Source of the DNA: Aedes albopictus
Taxonomy: Eukaryota > Arthropoda > Insecta > Diptera > Culicidae
DNA: 64,000 bases
Assembly (NCBI RefSeq): GCF_035046485.1
Contig: NC_085136.1
Span: forward strand, 324,288,175-324,352,174
Reading direction: 5' to 3'
The translations under genes and the position numbers were made by a program. The notes under the pieces were generated by a model that did not search any database, was not told the DNA's origin, and saw only the letters and a list, made by a program, of their open reading frames with translations. Of the stretch, positions 11,222 to 22,635 are shown one piece after another (within the stretch, counting starts at the first letter, position 1; every line of letters starts with the position of its first letter).

Positions 11222-11910
11222 TAGGTGGAAAACTTATTCCTGTTTACCCCATCGATATCAACCCAATCTCGATCTTTCCTGGAGCGAACAAATTTATACC
11301 CACATCACAATCAAAATTCGTGACCTTTGGACGAAAATCCGTATACAATGCCACGCAGCAGCATGCCAGCGCTGCTTTTGTTTATTTGTTTGTTTACATT
11401 CTGATGCTTCTTTGCAAACACTCGCGAGCTCAACGACCAGATAGACCCTTCTTCTATAGCGTGTGTCCGACCATCTTGCAAGCAAGGGAACCGAAATAGC
11501 TCCTCTATCAAGTACGAAAGAGGCATACGTAGCGCGCAATTATTTACCAGCTATTTTGAGCTGGAAAGCCCGCGTGATCGGCAGCTCACCATCTATCCAT
11601 CCACCCATCCACAGAAAGAACGTTAGACTGGTTAGACGGTCAATTCTGAAAAGTTCAATGTATCACTCTATTCTATTTACAACGTTCATAAATAACCGGT
11701 TAAATCAAATAATTCGCAGTTCCATGAATCCATATTGCTCATCTTCCTTTAGCAGTCAAGTTTTAAAAAGGATCTATAAAGAAAATGAAAACAAAATGTA
11801 AGCACACAGTACCAATTTGCGAATGAAACGATATACGGGGGATAGACAAAATTTTCACTTTCCAAAATATGTTCAACTAGCTGTAACTGTTGTTCTAAAA
11901 TTTTCTCTGT
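11222..11910. other. No recognised gene
   Basis: The overlapping ORFs on both strands around 11294-11539 and 11463-11801 lack recognisable domains. A short repeated CCATCCATCCACC tract lies near 11590-11605. Nothing else is supported. Confidence 0.4.
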
Positions 11911-12144
11911 AAGTTAACCAATTATAAAGATTCTAGAAAAAGTTATGATTTTTCAATAGCAAACTTTGAGCAGTTTTATCTCCGGATTTAATGAACCGAA
12001 TGCAATGAAATTTTGATCATCTAAAACTTTTATTATATAAGCTTTAGATGGTCAAAATTTCAATGCATTCGGTTCAATAAATCTGGAGATAAAACAGCTC
12101 AAAGTTTGCTAACTTTTTCTAGAATCTTTATAATTGGTTAACTT
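11911..12144. mobile_element. Foldback MITE, AAGTTAACCAATTATAAAGA ends
   Basis: Two arms of about 110 bp (11911-12025 and 12045-12144) are reverse complements with small gaps. They include ATTCTAGAAAAAGTTA, GCAAACTTTGAG and GAACCGAATGCA. The loop is only about 20 bp (around TTATTATATAAGC). The target duplication is not clear. Confidence 0.8.
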
Positions 12145-12329
12145 GGCTTTGAAGAACGTTTGACTTAACTTAAAGCTTTTAACACGGTAGAAAGTTATAA
12201 CAATTAGATTTTTATTCTAATATAACACCAAATTATCCAAAACTTCAACATCGTTTCAAAATTCAAGATGCTAACTATAGTTTATTGAAATTCCCTCTAA
12301 TTGACTTGAATATAAATATGTTTTAACGG
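12145..12329. other. AT-rich spacer between a MITE and the RT fragment
   Basis: AT-rich sequence with no ORF of note. It may be unclassified remnants. Confidence 0.4.
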
Positions 12330-12545
12330 AAAGGTGACTTGGTGTTCATTGATTACGAAAAAGCATTCAACCGTCACAATCATGAAAGCACGTGGAGAGC
12401 CTTCAGGTGCAAGGGTGTCCCTGAGAAATCATCGGTCTCATTCAAGCACAGAACAGGACATTCACGTGCACACTGCAGAACCGTGTCTTGTCCAAACTGG
12501 CTGATTACGTTGCTCTTCTAGCTCAACGGCGACCCAATCGTAGGC
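12330..12545 (+). pseudogene. RTE-like reverse transcriptase fragment
   Basis: Encodes VFIDYEKAFN, then HESTWRAFRCKGVPEK, and after a frame change IGLIQAQ and FTC.LQN. This corresponds to the palm region of LINE reverse transcriptases (the FIDYEKAFD motif holding the first catalytic Asp, here Asn). Only about 65 codons remain. The Asp-to-Asn change and the lack of flanking domains mark a dead fragment. The family resembles the RTE element whose 3' end is at 22130-23141. Confidence 0.75.
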
Positions 12546-12599
12546 GTACGGCGTGCCAAGCTTCACGGTAGCTCGGCCATAGGCCGTCCCTTATTAAAA

Positions 12600-12685
12600 A
12601 AAAAAAATGAAAATGTTATTAGTTCGTTGTTGAAAAATGATCGTTTTAGCTAAGAAATGATCGTGTCAAAATTTGAAGTCCGTAT
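12600..12685 (+). repeat. Dispersed repeat, inverted partner at 22013-22098
   Basis: The segment with TTAGTTCGTTGTTG, TTTTAGCTAAGAAATGATCGTG and TTTGAAGT matches the reverse complement of 22013-22098. In both places it abuts LINE remnants. The nature of the repeat is unknown. Confidence 0.6.
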
Positions 12686-13079
12686 CTCAAGGCTAAATGG
12701 TCCTTCAAGGGGCTAAAAAACAAGAGATTTTTATCGACGAAAAATACGCTATTCTACTGAGACCGATGGTTTTAAGCCCCTGAAACTAAATTTATTCAAA
12801 TTATTCACTATTTTTACTATTTAATCATTACTTAACTTACATTTTATAGTTTCCTAAATATCACTTTTTTGCTCGTTACAGGTCACCTTCGTTACCACTT
12901 TCGGCTATTTAGTGACTTCTTCTACTTACATCACGATCCGAAAGCACACAATTAATCTCTGGATCACTTATTTGAGCTACTTTAACTTCAATCCACTTAT
13001 AAATCAATAATAATTCCAAATTCAATTTCTGCTATTTGTTGAACAAATTTGCAATGGCACCAAATTTCTCACTAGATAC
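12686..13079. other. AT-rich sequence without gene
   Basis: No coding or named repeat. The motif GGGGCTAAAAAACAAGAG at 12717 and GTTTTAAGCCCCTGAAAC at 12769 form a weak inverted pair. Confidence 0.35.
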
Positions 13080-14387
13080 ACGCTAAGAAAAAAATACTCT
13101 AAAATGAGCAAGATTCACACAAAATAGTTGTAAACATGATGGTAAGGTAACAATTGAGGCGGTTAGAAGCAAAGGGGTGTAAGTGCCAAACACCCACTTT
13201 CGAGTAAATGATGTTTAAAGTTTTTCACCAATTTTTCATCCCATACAAAATGTATGGAGCTTCAAAATCGACCCAATTTTCTACGATTTATTGTAATTTT
13301 TCAAATCATCGTAAAAATAATCTTAGAAAAGTTCCTGAAAGCTTGAAATCTGAAGAATTTTTTAAAATGCTCAGCTCAAAATCGACAAAATGGTCACTTA
13401 CACCCCGTTGATTCTGGGCACTCAATTGATTCACGAAATTCAAACAATTAGGGGGACAGGGAGGGTATTAAGCTTATTACGGATTGGATGAGGGAGTCGT
13501 GGTAACTAGGCCCAATTCAAGGAGGTAGAGTGATTTATGATCAATATTCTTGAATATTGGTCATAGTTGATGATGTCTTCCAACATTCTGCGATAAGTTT
13601 GACGCACCCTTTTAGTTACAAATCACCAGACGGAAATCTTAATGTGTACTGCGAGGTGTTAGATGCTGGAATAGGAACATGTTGTTGGAAGGAGACTCTC
13701 TGCCCTTGAAGTGGATTGCGCATTTGTCAAAGTACAAATGGGTCTACACTCCCTTTTGACCCTTCATACAACAAAATTGGGAATATACTGACTGTCCAAC
13801 ATCTTGATCTTGCTTTAAGAGGAACCGTATGACATGGTAAGTCCTGTACTGGTGGTGGCTTTACTTCACATCACATCACATCAAGATTCACACAAAACTG
13901 AGCTAAACTGGAACAGCTCAAAAAATGAGTAAATTGCATTTCCAGCGATAGCGCTGACTCAAGTGCAAAAATCAAACCAGTTTAAGGGCGAACGGAACGG
14001 TCGAGGAAATATCCGCCATTGCTACTAAGATGGTAATCTCAGATTCTACTTCATATCTTGCAACAAAAACCTATCATTGTGTATACTCACTTCCAGTGCA
14101 CATGCTGATTGGTTTTCAGCATCTTCAGTGCGATAGAACTCGAGATTACCTTCTTCAAAATCGCGAGGCAAATTGTTAGAAAAAGAGGCAAGATAGGAAA
14201 AATAACACGGCGTCCCGTTTCACCTTAAGCCGTATAATATTCTTGACATCATCAAGAATATTATATGGCTTAAACTGATGAGATTCTGACTTGAGCCAGC
14301 GCTAGCACTGGAAATTCAATTTGCTCATTTTTGAGCTGTCCCACTTAAGCTACATAAAAAATGAGTGAATTTTCTGACCGTGTACCA
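13080..14387. mobile_element. Foldback element (ACACGGTCAGAAAA-type ends) split by a retro-insertion
   Basis: Inverted arms are traceable from 13080-13124 plus 13883-13985 (AACAGCTCAAAAAATGAG, ATTTCCAGCGATAGCGCTG) against 14285-14387 (CCAGCGCTAGCACTGGAAAT, GCTCATTTTTGAGCTGTCC). The centre has a second tight hairpin at 14222-14277 (CCGTATAATATTCTTGA / TCAAGAATATTATATGG). A 758-bp insert (13125-13882) breaks the left arm. No transposase was identified. Confidence 0.65.
13125..13882 (+). mobile_element. Retro-insertion with 15-bp duplication and CACAT tail
   Basis: AAGATTCACACAAAA occurs exactly at 13110-13124 and 13883-13897, and the insert ends in a short TCACATCACATCACATC run. A long exact duplication with a simple-repeat tail is what target-primed retrotransposition leaves. 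The body has no recognisable RT. It includes GGGGTGTAAGTGCC near 13166 and its near complement at 13392. It could be a SINE or the 3' UTR of an unknown LINE. Confidence 0.7.
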
Positions 14388-15079
14388 CAATAGGCTCCTA
14401 AAATGAAAAATATTTTCTTGATTTTGTTGTATAGCACGAAGTATCATGTTGATCTGATCTCAATAGACACATTCCAGCGTAACGGGACACCGCGAGGAAC
14501 TAACTTTCGTGAACAAATGACGTCTGCAATCAATTATAATGTTCATGATCATATGGTTTAATAGGTTTTATAACAAGCTTTTTAGATGTACTTGCTGATG
14601 CAATACTTGTTCTATGGGGTTTTGGTTCCAATTTACTTTATATAACATGTTACATTTCGTAACGGGACACCATCGCAGAAATCTTCTTATTAAAATTTTC
14701 AATCTGAAATGCGTATATCAGCTCTGTTATGAAGTTTTGAATAAAAGAGTCTTCTAGACATTTCTTCTTTGGATTGATGTGAACAAGATTGCCGAAGTGA
14801 GTTTTACTGAGAAATGTATAGTTTTGGAAATTATTCTTGATTTAGTTTTGGGAGCGCAGCGTTACGCTCGCGTGAAAACAGTGTTTTGCAAATGGTGTCC
14901 CGTTACGGCTAAAGTCATCTAGTTGTAGATTGAATGCTTTGCTAGATAGAATGTTGGTGTCTTTGGCAATATTTTTCAGACAGATAGTAGCTGTCCGGCA
15001 GGACACCAATAGTCCTTTAAACCCACTCTGGCCCTATGGTGGCCATCGGAATGGGCCCTGGGGAACCTGTTTCGAGTTT
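14388..15079. repeat. Non-coding repeat block with recurring GTAACGGGACACC
   Basis: GTAACGGGACACC is at 14479 and 14659, and its complement at 14894; two more copies are at 17505 and 17672. The spacings within blocks are 180 and 167 bp. No protein is evident. I infer parts of one dispersed element, split by the foldback at 15080-16506 and by other sequence. Confidence 0.5.
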
Positions 15080-16506
15080 TATTTAACCTTCACGTATCCG
15101 ACCCTCTACAACTCATTTTCAAAATGCTGGCATTTCGCCAATTTTCATCCGATTTTTTTGAAGTCGCCCTCAATTGATCATAAATTGGAGCTAGTTTATT
15201 ATACTCAAGTGGCCATTCAATATCCGGAACCATTCCGGAGATATTCTGGATTGTGCTAGGGTCAGGGGGTTGTCAAAATGGCTAAAAGTGATTATTTCGT
15301 ATGTTGTTGTGTTTGAACCATCGATTTTCAACGAAATTTTTGTTGCGAATAGTGAAACACAACTGCTATAACAATATTTGAATCAGTTGGCCCATCCGGA
15401 ATCCCGTGACAGGTTCCGCGCGGCCTCATTGGGGACACTTCTGGCTTTCAACCTTAACATGCCGTGCGACATACCAATCTTCATGATTTCGAATAACTGA
15501 GTCAGAAACGATATTTCTATCGACCATGCTTTTAACCACAGAGAACAGACATCCAAGTCCAGTTCCGAAACTGTGTAAGGAATTTAACGGCCATTTGAAA
15601 TCGGCAACACAAGTGGCAATAGCGTGGCGTTGCAATCGGTTAATTTCCCATACTAATTTAATTCACCACTTGAAATGTTTCAATTCACCACTGACTGTGG
15701 CAATATGGTATTTGGTGGCGTTAGTGTATTGGTTTGCAACCTTACTCAAGTAAAGATTGAAATCCTTACACAACCTTCCGAATGAAATTTGTTCTAGCCT
15801 GGATGTCTGTTCTCTGTGTTTTAACGATCATTTTATATTTTCATAGTTGTCGCTTTCACAACCAAAGGCGGGCACATCGTTTTTATTTGCTTTTGACGTT
15901 TAACACTAGCGCCTTCTGTTGACGATATTGCACAACGCAGTGTTTCGTGAAACATTCCACCAGGTGATGGTAGTGTGAACTGGGCGATGATTTTCACGAA
16001 AATTGTTCTAGGTGTTACGTCTGTTTGTCTGTGGATAGACTTAAGTATGTATCAACTAAATGGCCACCTCGGAGCATTTAGCACAGGTTCCACGGGGGTG
16101 TCATCGGGAACATTTCTGGTTTGTAACCAAAACATGCCGAGCGACGTATCAATCTTCATTTCGAAAGAATGGGATAGAAAAAATTGACTTAAGTATGTAT
16201 CAACTGATATGGCCGCTTCGTAACATCTGGAGCAAGTTCCGTGGGGGCCTCTCAAACACAACACACACGAAATAATCACTTTTAGCCATTTGGCAAAACA
16301 GATCCCTTCCCCACCCCCTGACCCCAGTACAATCCGGAATATCTCCGAAATGGTTTCGGATACTACATGGCCATTTGAGTGTAATAAATAAGCACCAATT
16401 TATGATCGATCGAGGGCGATTTCAAAAAAAAAATCGAATGAAAATTGACGAAATGCCAGCATTTTGAAAATGAGTTATCGGGGGTCGGGTACGTGAAGTT
16501 TAATTG
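15080..16506. mobile_element. Foldback element with ~210-bp arms, containing a nested MITE
   Basis: The arms 15080-15300 and 16280-16506 pair over most of their length (AAAATGCTGGCATTTCG, CCGGAGATATTCTGGATTGT, GGCTAAAAGTGATTATTTCG with complements). Inside, GACTTAAGTATGTATCAACT is repeated at about 16039 and 16184, and related segments (TTGTAACCAAAACATGCCG / TTTCAACCTTAACATGCCG) show internal duplication. No transposase is recognisable. Confidence 0.8.
15537..15818. mobile_element. Nested MITE, CACAGAGAACAGACATCCA ends, TTTTAAC duplication
   Basis: The ends pair over about 60 bp (CACAGAGAACAGACATCCA with its complement at 15800-15818). TTTTAAC flanks both sides (15530-15536 and 15819-15825). 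A 7- to 8-bp duplication suggests a hAT-like MITE, by inference. It lies inside the foldback at 15080-16506 and so is younger. Confidence 0.85.
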
Positions 16507-17780
16507 TATCTCCAAAACTATGGTTGTGCGACGTTTCTATCTTTTCGGTTTTTACACATTCAACATTATAATGATCCGAAGATGATTCAATGATATCTAC
16601 AGTACATTCTTCGAACACAGTCTTTTCAAGCATATGTCGCATGTTGCTTTAATCCTTTATTGGAACGCTCATGCGCCTTGGGAATAAAGGAGCCAATTTT
16701 CGTTGCAATAAATTTTACATTTTAAAGGGGATTTTTCTTTTATTCTATGTTAGTTTTGGGGAACTGTTGAACTTGTCGTTTGGTCGAGGTTAGAGAGAAC
16801 AAAGGAGGGGATGGGATTATGGGAGCTTTCCGTTGATATTTAGCTAAAGACAACCAGTATCGATACAAACAAACGGATTTCGAAAAGAAAAAAAAGTTGT
16901 CAACCAAAACGACAAGAGGGAGGTCGCTAGACTTTCAATCAACGGTTACTAATTTATGTTATCACAAAAAGTAATGCTACGCTATTTTCGTGATGCATTT
17001 TACACTTTTTTTTATTAATAAGAACATAAGCTTCAAAATATGTTTGTCGTCATCATAGTAAATTATACGGTTGATTGATTGATTTGTCTTTATCAAAGAG
17101 ACTTCCTTATACGGTGATGAATGGGGTAAAGAAGGAATGCCAACCATCACTTCGGGATCTTCAAGTTTTGAACGCTTTGTGATTCTATAAACCATTTTAT
17201 ACATCATGGTGGTAATTCATAGGACACGTTAAAAAGGTTATAGCTTTTAAAGAGTATGCTGCCATCACAAAACTTAATAAAACATCACTTTTTATACTGA
17301 TCCACCAGAATACCTGCCCTTAGTTTACGTAGTTTCCGTGGAGAGCTGAGAAGTGGGCTTTGTTTCAGTAGGGGCGTTACACCAAGAAGGATAATGAAAA
17401 TATATACACCCTATAATATCATTTCATCACGGTTACAGATTTTTGGTTCAATATTTGATCAAACCACACTTATTTGTCCACTTTTGAATGTCTTTAAAAT
17501 TTTCGTAACGGGACACCAAATCTACGCACCCATTGTAACACCTAAGATAACGCGTCGATCAAGGTAACCCATATGTTGGAAGAAAGGTTTTCACGAGTAC
17601 TTAAAGAATCCTGAAAATCATTTTTCTAAAGCTAGTAATAAATTCGCTATTACAACAAATACACTATCTTCGTAACGGGACACCATTAAATCGCGGCTAT
17701 TGCAAAATGTGCTTAAAACATATCAAAACCCATTTTTATGAAAAGTGTCCTTTGGGTGTATAAAATATACGTTATTATAC
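16507..17780. other. No recognised gene; repeat remnants
   Basis: AT-rich. It holds a short SINE-tail-like fragment (GATTGATTTGTCTTTATCAAAGAGACTT, 17080-17106) and two GTAACGGGACACC motifs (17505, 17672). Minus-strand ORF 16977-17207 has no recognisable domain. Confidence 0.45.
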
Positions 17781-18290
17781 TACATTAATAAATAGTTATT
17801 TATGTAACGAGTTGCAAAATAATGATTTTTACAGCATGAGTTGTACATTTATCCAACGAGGCTTGCCGAGTTGGATAAATACGACGAGTGCTGTAAAAAT
17901 CGAGTTTTGCAACGAGTTGCATACAAAATTTTTTGCAATGAAAGAAAAACTTTCATTGGAATATGATAGGTTCCATCAATATCATCGTGCTCCGCGGTGG
18001 TTGAATGGGTCTGGCCACGTGCTCTATCGTGCAAGACACAAAAATTTTGATCAAGCATGCCGTGCTATAACCGTCACAGTTTTTCAAGCTCTAGCCGTGG
18101 AAACCGAGGTCAGACTGAGGTTGTCAATCAAACAATTGCATTATGATTCATAATGCAACTGAAATGAGTTGCATTATGAACCATAATGCAATTGTTTGGT
18201 ATCGTGCGGAAAAGTAGGCCGTTACCTCACCGAAATGGCAAGTATAAAGTAGAATATTATAGTGCCGAGTTGCAAAAAAATAGTTATAAT
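17781..18290. repeat. Foldback repeat, TAACGAGTTGCAAAA family
   Basis: An inner hairpin pairs TTTTTACAGCA and ATTTATCCAA with GTTGGATAAAT and TGCTGTAAAAA (17825-17900). A second palindrome, CAATTGCATTATG / CATAATGCAATTG, spans 18130-18198. A related fragment with the same TAACGAGTTGCGAAA and GTACATTTATCCAA segments is at 30872-30960. The 113-codon ORF here is non-coding by this reading. Confidence 0.65.
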
Positions 18291-19489
18291 GTTTTCGAAC
18301 TTTACCGTGCCAGCAGGCGTATTTGAAAATTATCAATGGAAAATGTCTTTTTTCTTACATAAAATCCTATTACTTCACCTAGCTTTTAAATACGTAACCA
18401 GTCAAATTTTAAGTAAAACAAATGGTTTTCCTAAGATTGAATCTACCCTTTTTCATATGCTGGAAAACTTGGGGCGAAACAATCACTTTGATATTTCACA
18501 CCCTTGGCGTAAGGTGCGTGGAATGTGTCAATAGTCTGCTTCCCGAACTTAAACAATGACAGAATAGTTAATGTACTCGAAAATAAAATAATGGTAAACA
18601 GTTTTTGTTTGATATTTGAGGTCAACCTTGGCATAACGAAAGTGGACCGACGGGCTGCAAAAGATTTCACATTGGCTCACTTTTGACAACAAATGTTCCC
18701 GTTTGACATACACGGTAAACAAAATTTATCCAAAATTGAGTGCTAAACAAGGAGATATGTTAAAATTTAATAAACATTTTCAAATCGATCAAACGATCAA
18801 ATCTGACTATACATGTCAATGGTTGCTACTCCGTGGTTGATCGGAGCTGGTACCAATTGCACTGAGATCCAAATGAATAAGAGCTGGGACACTCCACTTA
18901 TTATCAAAGTGCAATTCTAGCAGCTCATACATTTTGGATCAATACCGGTGCCGGCCATGTTCTTATAGTCAGTTGGGAAGGGAAAGGAATGTTAGAGTGT
19001 GCTGGTTGTTGCTACTGAAGACCGAGATCACCTCTGCATCCCCACAACCAGCACGGACTGGGGTATTTGTTAGACGGAAAGGATGGGAGATCTGGGAGTC
19101 ACCGTTGGGTCGGTGATGCGATCCATGGATAGGGGGTTATTTATAGTGTTCGTAAAGTGATAGATTGTGTGGTGAATGAGGTGAATAAGGTCAAGCGGCA
19201 CAGCACGCTTTGGTTGCATAACTTGTAGGCGTTATATACACAGTGCTGTGAGTGGAAATTAGAAGGGAAGGGAGGGAAACGACTTTTTTCCAAATCGTTT
19301 CTGGTTCTAGCGATGGCTATGAACATATGAATATACATGAGTTGTATATGTAGAGAAGAAAGAGAGAGATAGAGGAAGTGGATAGAAAGATACGATATTG
19401 AATTCGTTCGAGTTTAATTAGGTGACAGTTTGCTGCTGAGTGGAAGCAGAAAGAGCCATACTCAATAACAGAGAGAATAGTCGTTTTTT
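18291..19489. other. No recognised gene; one dispersed repeat at 18818-18965
   Basis: 18818-18965 (GGTTGCTACTCCGTGGTTGA ... ACCGGTGCCGGCCATGTTC) resembles 26930-27085 (GTTGCTACTCCGTGATTGA ... GGCGCCGGCCACGTCC), so it belongs to a dispersed family, perhaps a SINE. A purine-rich GA tract is at 19352-19385. The ORFs (18262-18534 and others) are unsupported. Confidence 0.5.
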
Positions 19490-19662
19490 AAAGTTTCATG
19501 AGGTCTTCCGGGTGAGCACCCCACCATGTTCCGGTAATTGTGCTTAGAAAATTTTGGGTACCCCAAGTGCCTTTTGAATCAAACCAGACCCCAAGGTATT
19601 TTGATGTCAAAGACTGGTCGATTTCTTTTCCCAAAAGATTCAGTTTCAGTTGGGCTGGACAG

Positions 19663-19864
19663 GGATGCCAGATGATTTTTTGAAAAATCTGTATCACTCT
19701 TTTCAAAAATCTGTATCCCATACAAAATTTAGGTAAAAAATCTGTACCCCATACAAAAATAAAATGGCCCCTCATGCTAAAAAATCTGTATTTCATATAA
19801 AACGAAATCTGTACGGATGTTCAAAAATCTGTATAATACAGATAAATCTGTATATATGGCATCC
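19663..19864. mobile_element. Small MITE built of AAAATCTGTAT repeats
   Basis: The ends GGATGCCA / TGGCATCC enclose about 200 bp with six or more copies of AAATCTGTA(T/C), several followed by CCCATACAAAA. It interrupts the LINE between FSRKWN and AQLKLNLLGK, residues that are contiguous in this kind of RT. No clear target duplication is visible. Confidence 0.7.
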
Positions 19865-20676
19865 ATGGTTCCACTTTCTAGAAAACACAACCAATTGAGT
19901 TTTTTGCGGAGCAAATTCGATCCCTAAATCTCTTGCCCAGATTGACAGATTATTTAGAGAATTTTGCAATGGTCTTTGCAACATTTCTGCATGTGGGCCT
20001 TTTAGAGAAGCCACAGCATCATCTGCAAGTTGTCTTAGCATGCATTGTCCTTCCAAGCAAATATCAATGTCTTTCACGTATAAATTATAAAGCAAGGAAC
20101 TTAAACACGAGCCTTGGGGTAGGCCCATGTAGCTAATTCTGGAAGTTGTCAGTTGTCCGAGATTGAAGCTCATATGCTCTTCTGACAACAAATTATACAA
20201 GAAAATATTTAAGAGTCCGGGTAGTACACTATTGTGCAGTTTTTCTGACAATATTTCTTTGGAAACTGAATCAAAAGCGCCCTTAATATCCAAGAAAACT
20301 GAAGCCAGTTGCTCCTTTCCCGCAAAGGCCAATTGAATATCTGTTGAAAGCAGCGCTAGCCAATCGTTTGCTCCTTTTCCCTTGCGAAACCCGAACTGTG
20401 TATTTGAAAGCAAGCTATTCGATTCAACCCAATGGTCGAGTCGCGATAGGATCACTTTTTCCAACAATTTCCTTAAACATGATAACATAGCAATTGGGCG
20501 GTATGAATTATGATCAGACGCTGGTTTACCAGGCTATTGAATAGGTATTACTTTGACCTGTCTCCATTCTGGCGGAACAATGTTGTTCTTCATGAATGTG
20601 TTGAACAGGTCTAGTAATCGTCTTTTCGCGATATACCCTCCCGCGGGCGACTCTAATGAGTTTAAAACAAGCCCCG
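19865..20676 (-). pseudogene. LINE reverse transcriptase domain
   Basis: Reading from 20676 the minus strand gives ATGLVLNSLESPAGGY, NNIVPPEWRQVKVIPI, a stop, then PGKPASDHNSYRPIAML and an open frame of 231 codons (20488 to 19793). It contains GFRKGKG, SVFLDIKGAFDSV (first catalytic Asp), MGLPQGSCLSSLLYN, LRQLADDAV (the catalytic F/Y-ADD box with a Leu-Ala variant) and GIEFAPQKTQ. These are RT blocks 1-7 in order. One in-frame stop precedes the long frame, and the C-terminal residues of that frame (after FSRKWN) come from the MITE. The enzyme would copy element RNA at the target site; this copy is defective. Confidence 0.85.
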
Positions 20677-20685
20677 TGGCGAAAC

Positions 20686-21663
20686 GGCAGCCTATTTGTT
20701 GCACCCATAAACAAATAGAAACGCTTCATAAAAAATCAAAAAGCGCTCCATAAAGAATGAACAAATGTTCCATGAAAATTTGTAATGTAGCATAGCATAG
20801 CATAGCATAGCATAGCATAGCATGAATACTTGCACAAATCTTGGATGGAGTTGCAAAGTTGAATATTTCCATTGACATTGTTGATGTCGCTACTATCTAC
20901 AATGTCATAGAATCACTCAGCTCCACACACCTGGCCAAGTCCTTGCAAGCATTTTTTTTTTGCAAATTTTGCACAAATAAATAATACTGAAATGTACCAT
21001 AATAAAATATAAATGCTCCATAGGAAATGCAAATGACCCATATGAAATTGAAATTGCACCACAGAAAATAGATAAATTCTCCATAAGTATTATCAAACTG
21101 CACCATAGAAAATATGAATTGCTTCATGAAAAATTGAAAATCCTCCATAGATAGCATATTCTCATAATTTAATTTGACAGGGCTGAATTGCTTTACATTA
21201 CACTGCTTTAGTGGTGCAAATGTTTAAAGTTATGGAGAATTTTCAATTTTTTTATGGAGCAAATTATATTTTATGTAGTGCAGTTTGATAATACTTATGG
21301 AGCTTTTGTCTATTTTCTATGGTGCAATTTCAATTTTTTATGGCGCAATTTAATTTTTCTATGGAGCAGTATTCAATTTTCTATGGATACAAATTTATTT
21401 TTTTATGGAGCGTTTGCATTTTTCTATGGAGCATTTGTATTTTATTATGAAGCATTTCAGTATTATTTATTGGTGCAAAAATTCACTTTTAATGAGAAAA
21501 TTTTATGTTTTACCGGTACATTTTTTAGAAAGTATGGAACGTTTTTAATTATTTATGGGTAACATGGCACATTTTCATGGAACATATGTTTATTCTTTAT
21601 GGAGCACTTTTTGATTTTCTATGGAGCATTTGCCATTTGTTATGGTTGCAATAACCTTTTGCC
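20686..21663. mobile_element. Foldback (Mutator-like?) element, copy 2
   Basis: It has the same ends and internal TATGGAGCA-type repeat as 2785-3771. Nine-base flanks TGGCGAAAC (20677-20685) and TGTCGAAAC (21664-21672) differ at one base, again fitting a 9-bp duplication. Its left arm has been replaced between about 20788 and 20960 by a CATAG microsatellite and unrelated sequence. It lies in the LINE RT region. The ORFs 20897-21157 and 21254-21562 are translations of the repeat. Confidence 0.75.
20787..20823. repeat. (CATAG)n microsatellite
   Basis: About seven tandem CATAG units, starting an insert within the left arm of the foldback element. Confidence 0.95.
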
Positions 21664-21711
21664 TGTCGAAACTTAATGGATCACTCCATTGCAAGGCACG
21701 TTAATACGATA

Positions 21712-21966
21712 CTAAACTGGGAACTTGATCATATCGCGTCCCAGAGCGAAATTATTTGATGAAAGAAGAGCTATAGAAAATTCTAGCATAGTGAAGGGTC
21801 TGTCCAGAGAACCGTCTTTTGAGGATGCTTCCAAAGAAATCGGTTGTGCTGGGACTGAGTCTGGGCAGACCTTTTTCGCGAATATACAACGGTTGGAGTA
21901 TTCGTCACTCTCATTAGAAGAACAGCGGTTTCGCATGTTGCAAGCCACTCTGAAAAGCGCTATCAT
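21712..21966 (-). pseudogene. LINE linker and start of reverse transcriptase
   Basis: Open frame of 84 codons ending DRPFTMLEFSIALLSSNN and ALGRDMIKFPV, which corresponds to the region before RT block 1 in I/Jockey-type LINEs (PF...EL..AL....N.APG.D.I...). The rest of the RT resumes beyond the foldback element at 20676. The upstream endonuclease is not found; similarity stops near 22010. Confidence 0.7.
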
Positions 21967-22012
21967 TGAAGTTTCTCTTGAGAGACCTTCAATGAAGTTT
22001 CAGAAGTGAACT

Positions 22013-22098
22013 TCAAATTTTAACACGATCATTTCTTAGCTAAAACAATCTTTTTCCAACAACGAACTTAAAACTTTTACATTTTTTTGCAAAATAAG
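22013..22098 (-). repeat. Dispersed repeat, inverted partner of 12600-12685
   Basis: The reverse complement matches 12600-12685 (CACGATCATTTCTTAGCTAAAA, CAACAACGAACT). It lies exactly between the minus-strand LINE and the plus-strand RTE fragment. Confidence 0.6.
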
Positions 22099-22635
22099 GG
22101 GCGGCCTACTGGGTAAGCAGTAGAGAATGTTGAAATCTTCCATTATCTAAGTAGGCAAATGGATACCGATGGTGGCACTAAGATCGACATAGGTGCACGG
22201 ATCAAGAAGGCAAGGGCAGTCTTTTCGAGCTCAAGAAATGTGTGGAAAAACAATTAGATTAATCGACGAACCAAAATCCGAATTTTCTACTGGATTGTAA
22301 AATCTCTCCTGCTGTACGCCAGTCAAACTTGGTTTGTATCAGTGGAGAACATTCAACGGCCGCAGGTCTTTATTAATAAATGCCTGCGATATATAATTCG
22401 TGCATGGTGGCCTCACAGTTGGATCTCCAACGTGGAGCCCCATCGTAGATGTCACCAAAAGCTGATAACGACAATAATTCAGGAGCAAAAGTGGAGGTGG
22501 GTCGACCACACTCTACGCAGACGAGGAAACGAAATCTGCAAGCAAGCGTTAGATTGGAACCCAGCAGGACATCGCAGCAGAGGCAGATCCAGAGGCTCAT
22601 GGCGGCGGAGCCTCAACAAGGTAAAAAAGGAAGTC

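Larger units (their letters stand above)
19490..22010 (-). mobile_element. I/Jockey-group LINE (RT region), interrupted twice
   Basis: In minus-strand order there is an EN-RT linker with the start of the RT (21966 to 21712, ending GRDMIKFPV), a foldback insert (20686-21663), RT motifs (20676 to 19865), a small MITE (19663-19864), and a post-RT stretch ending YLGVWFDSKGTWG and WWGAHPEDLMKL (19662 to 19490). Neither element end is visible. Stops and frameshifts show it is inactive. Family placement is by general motif resemblance only. Confidence 0.8.
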
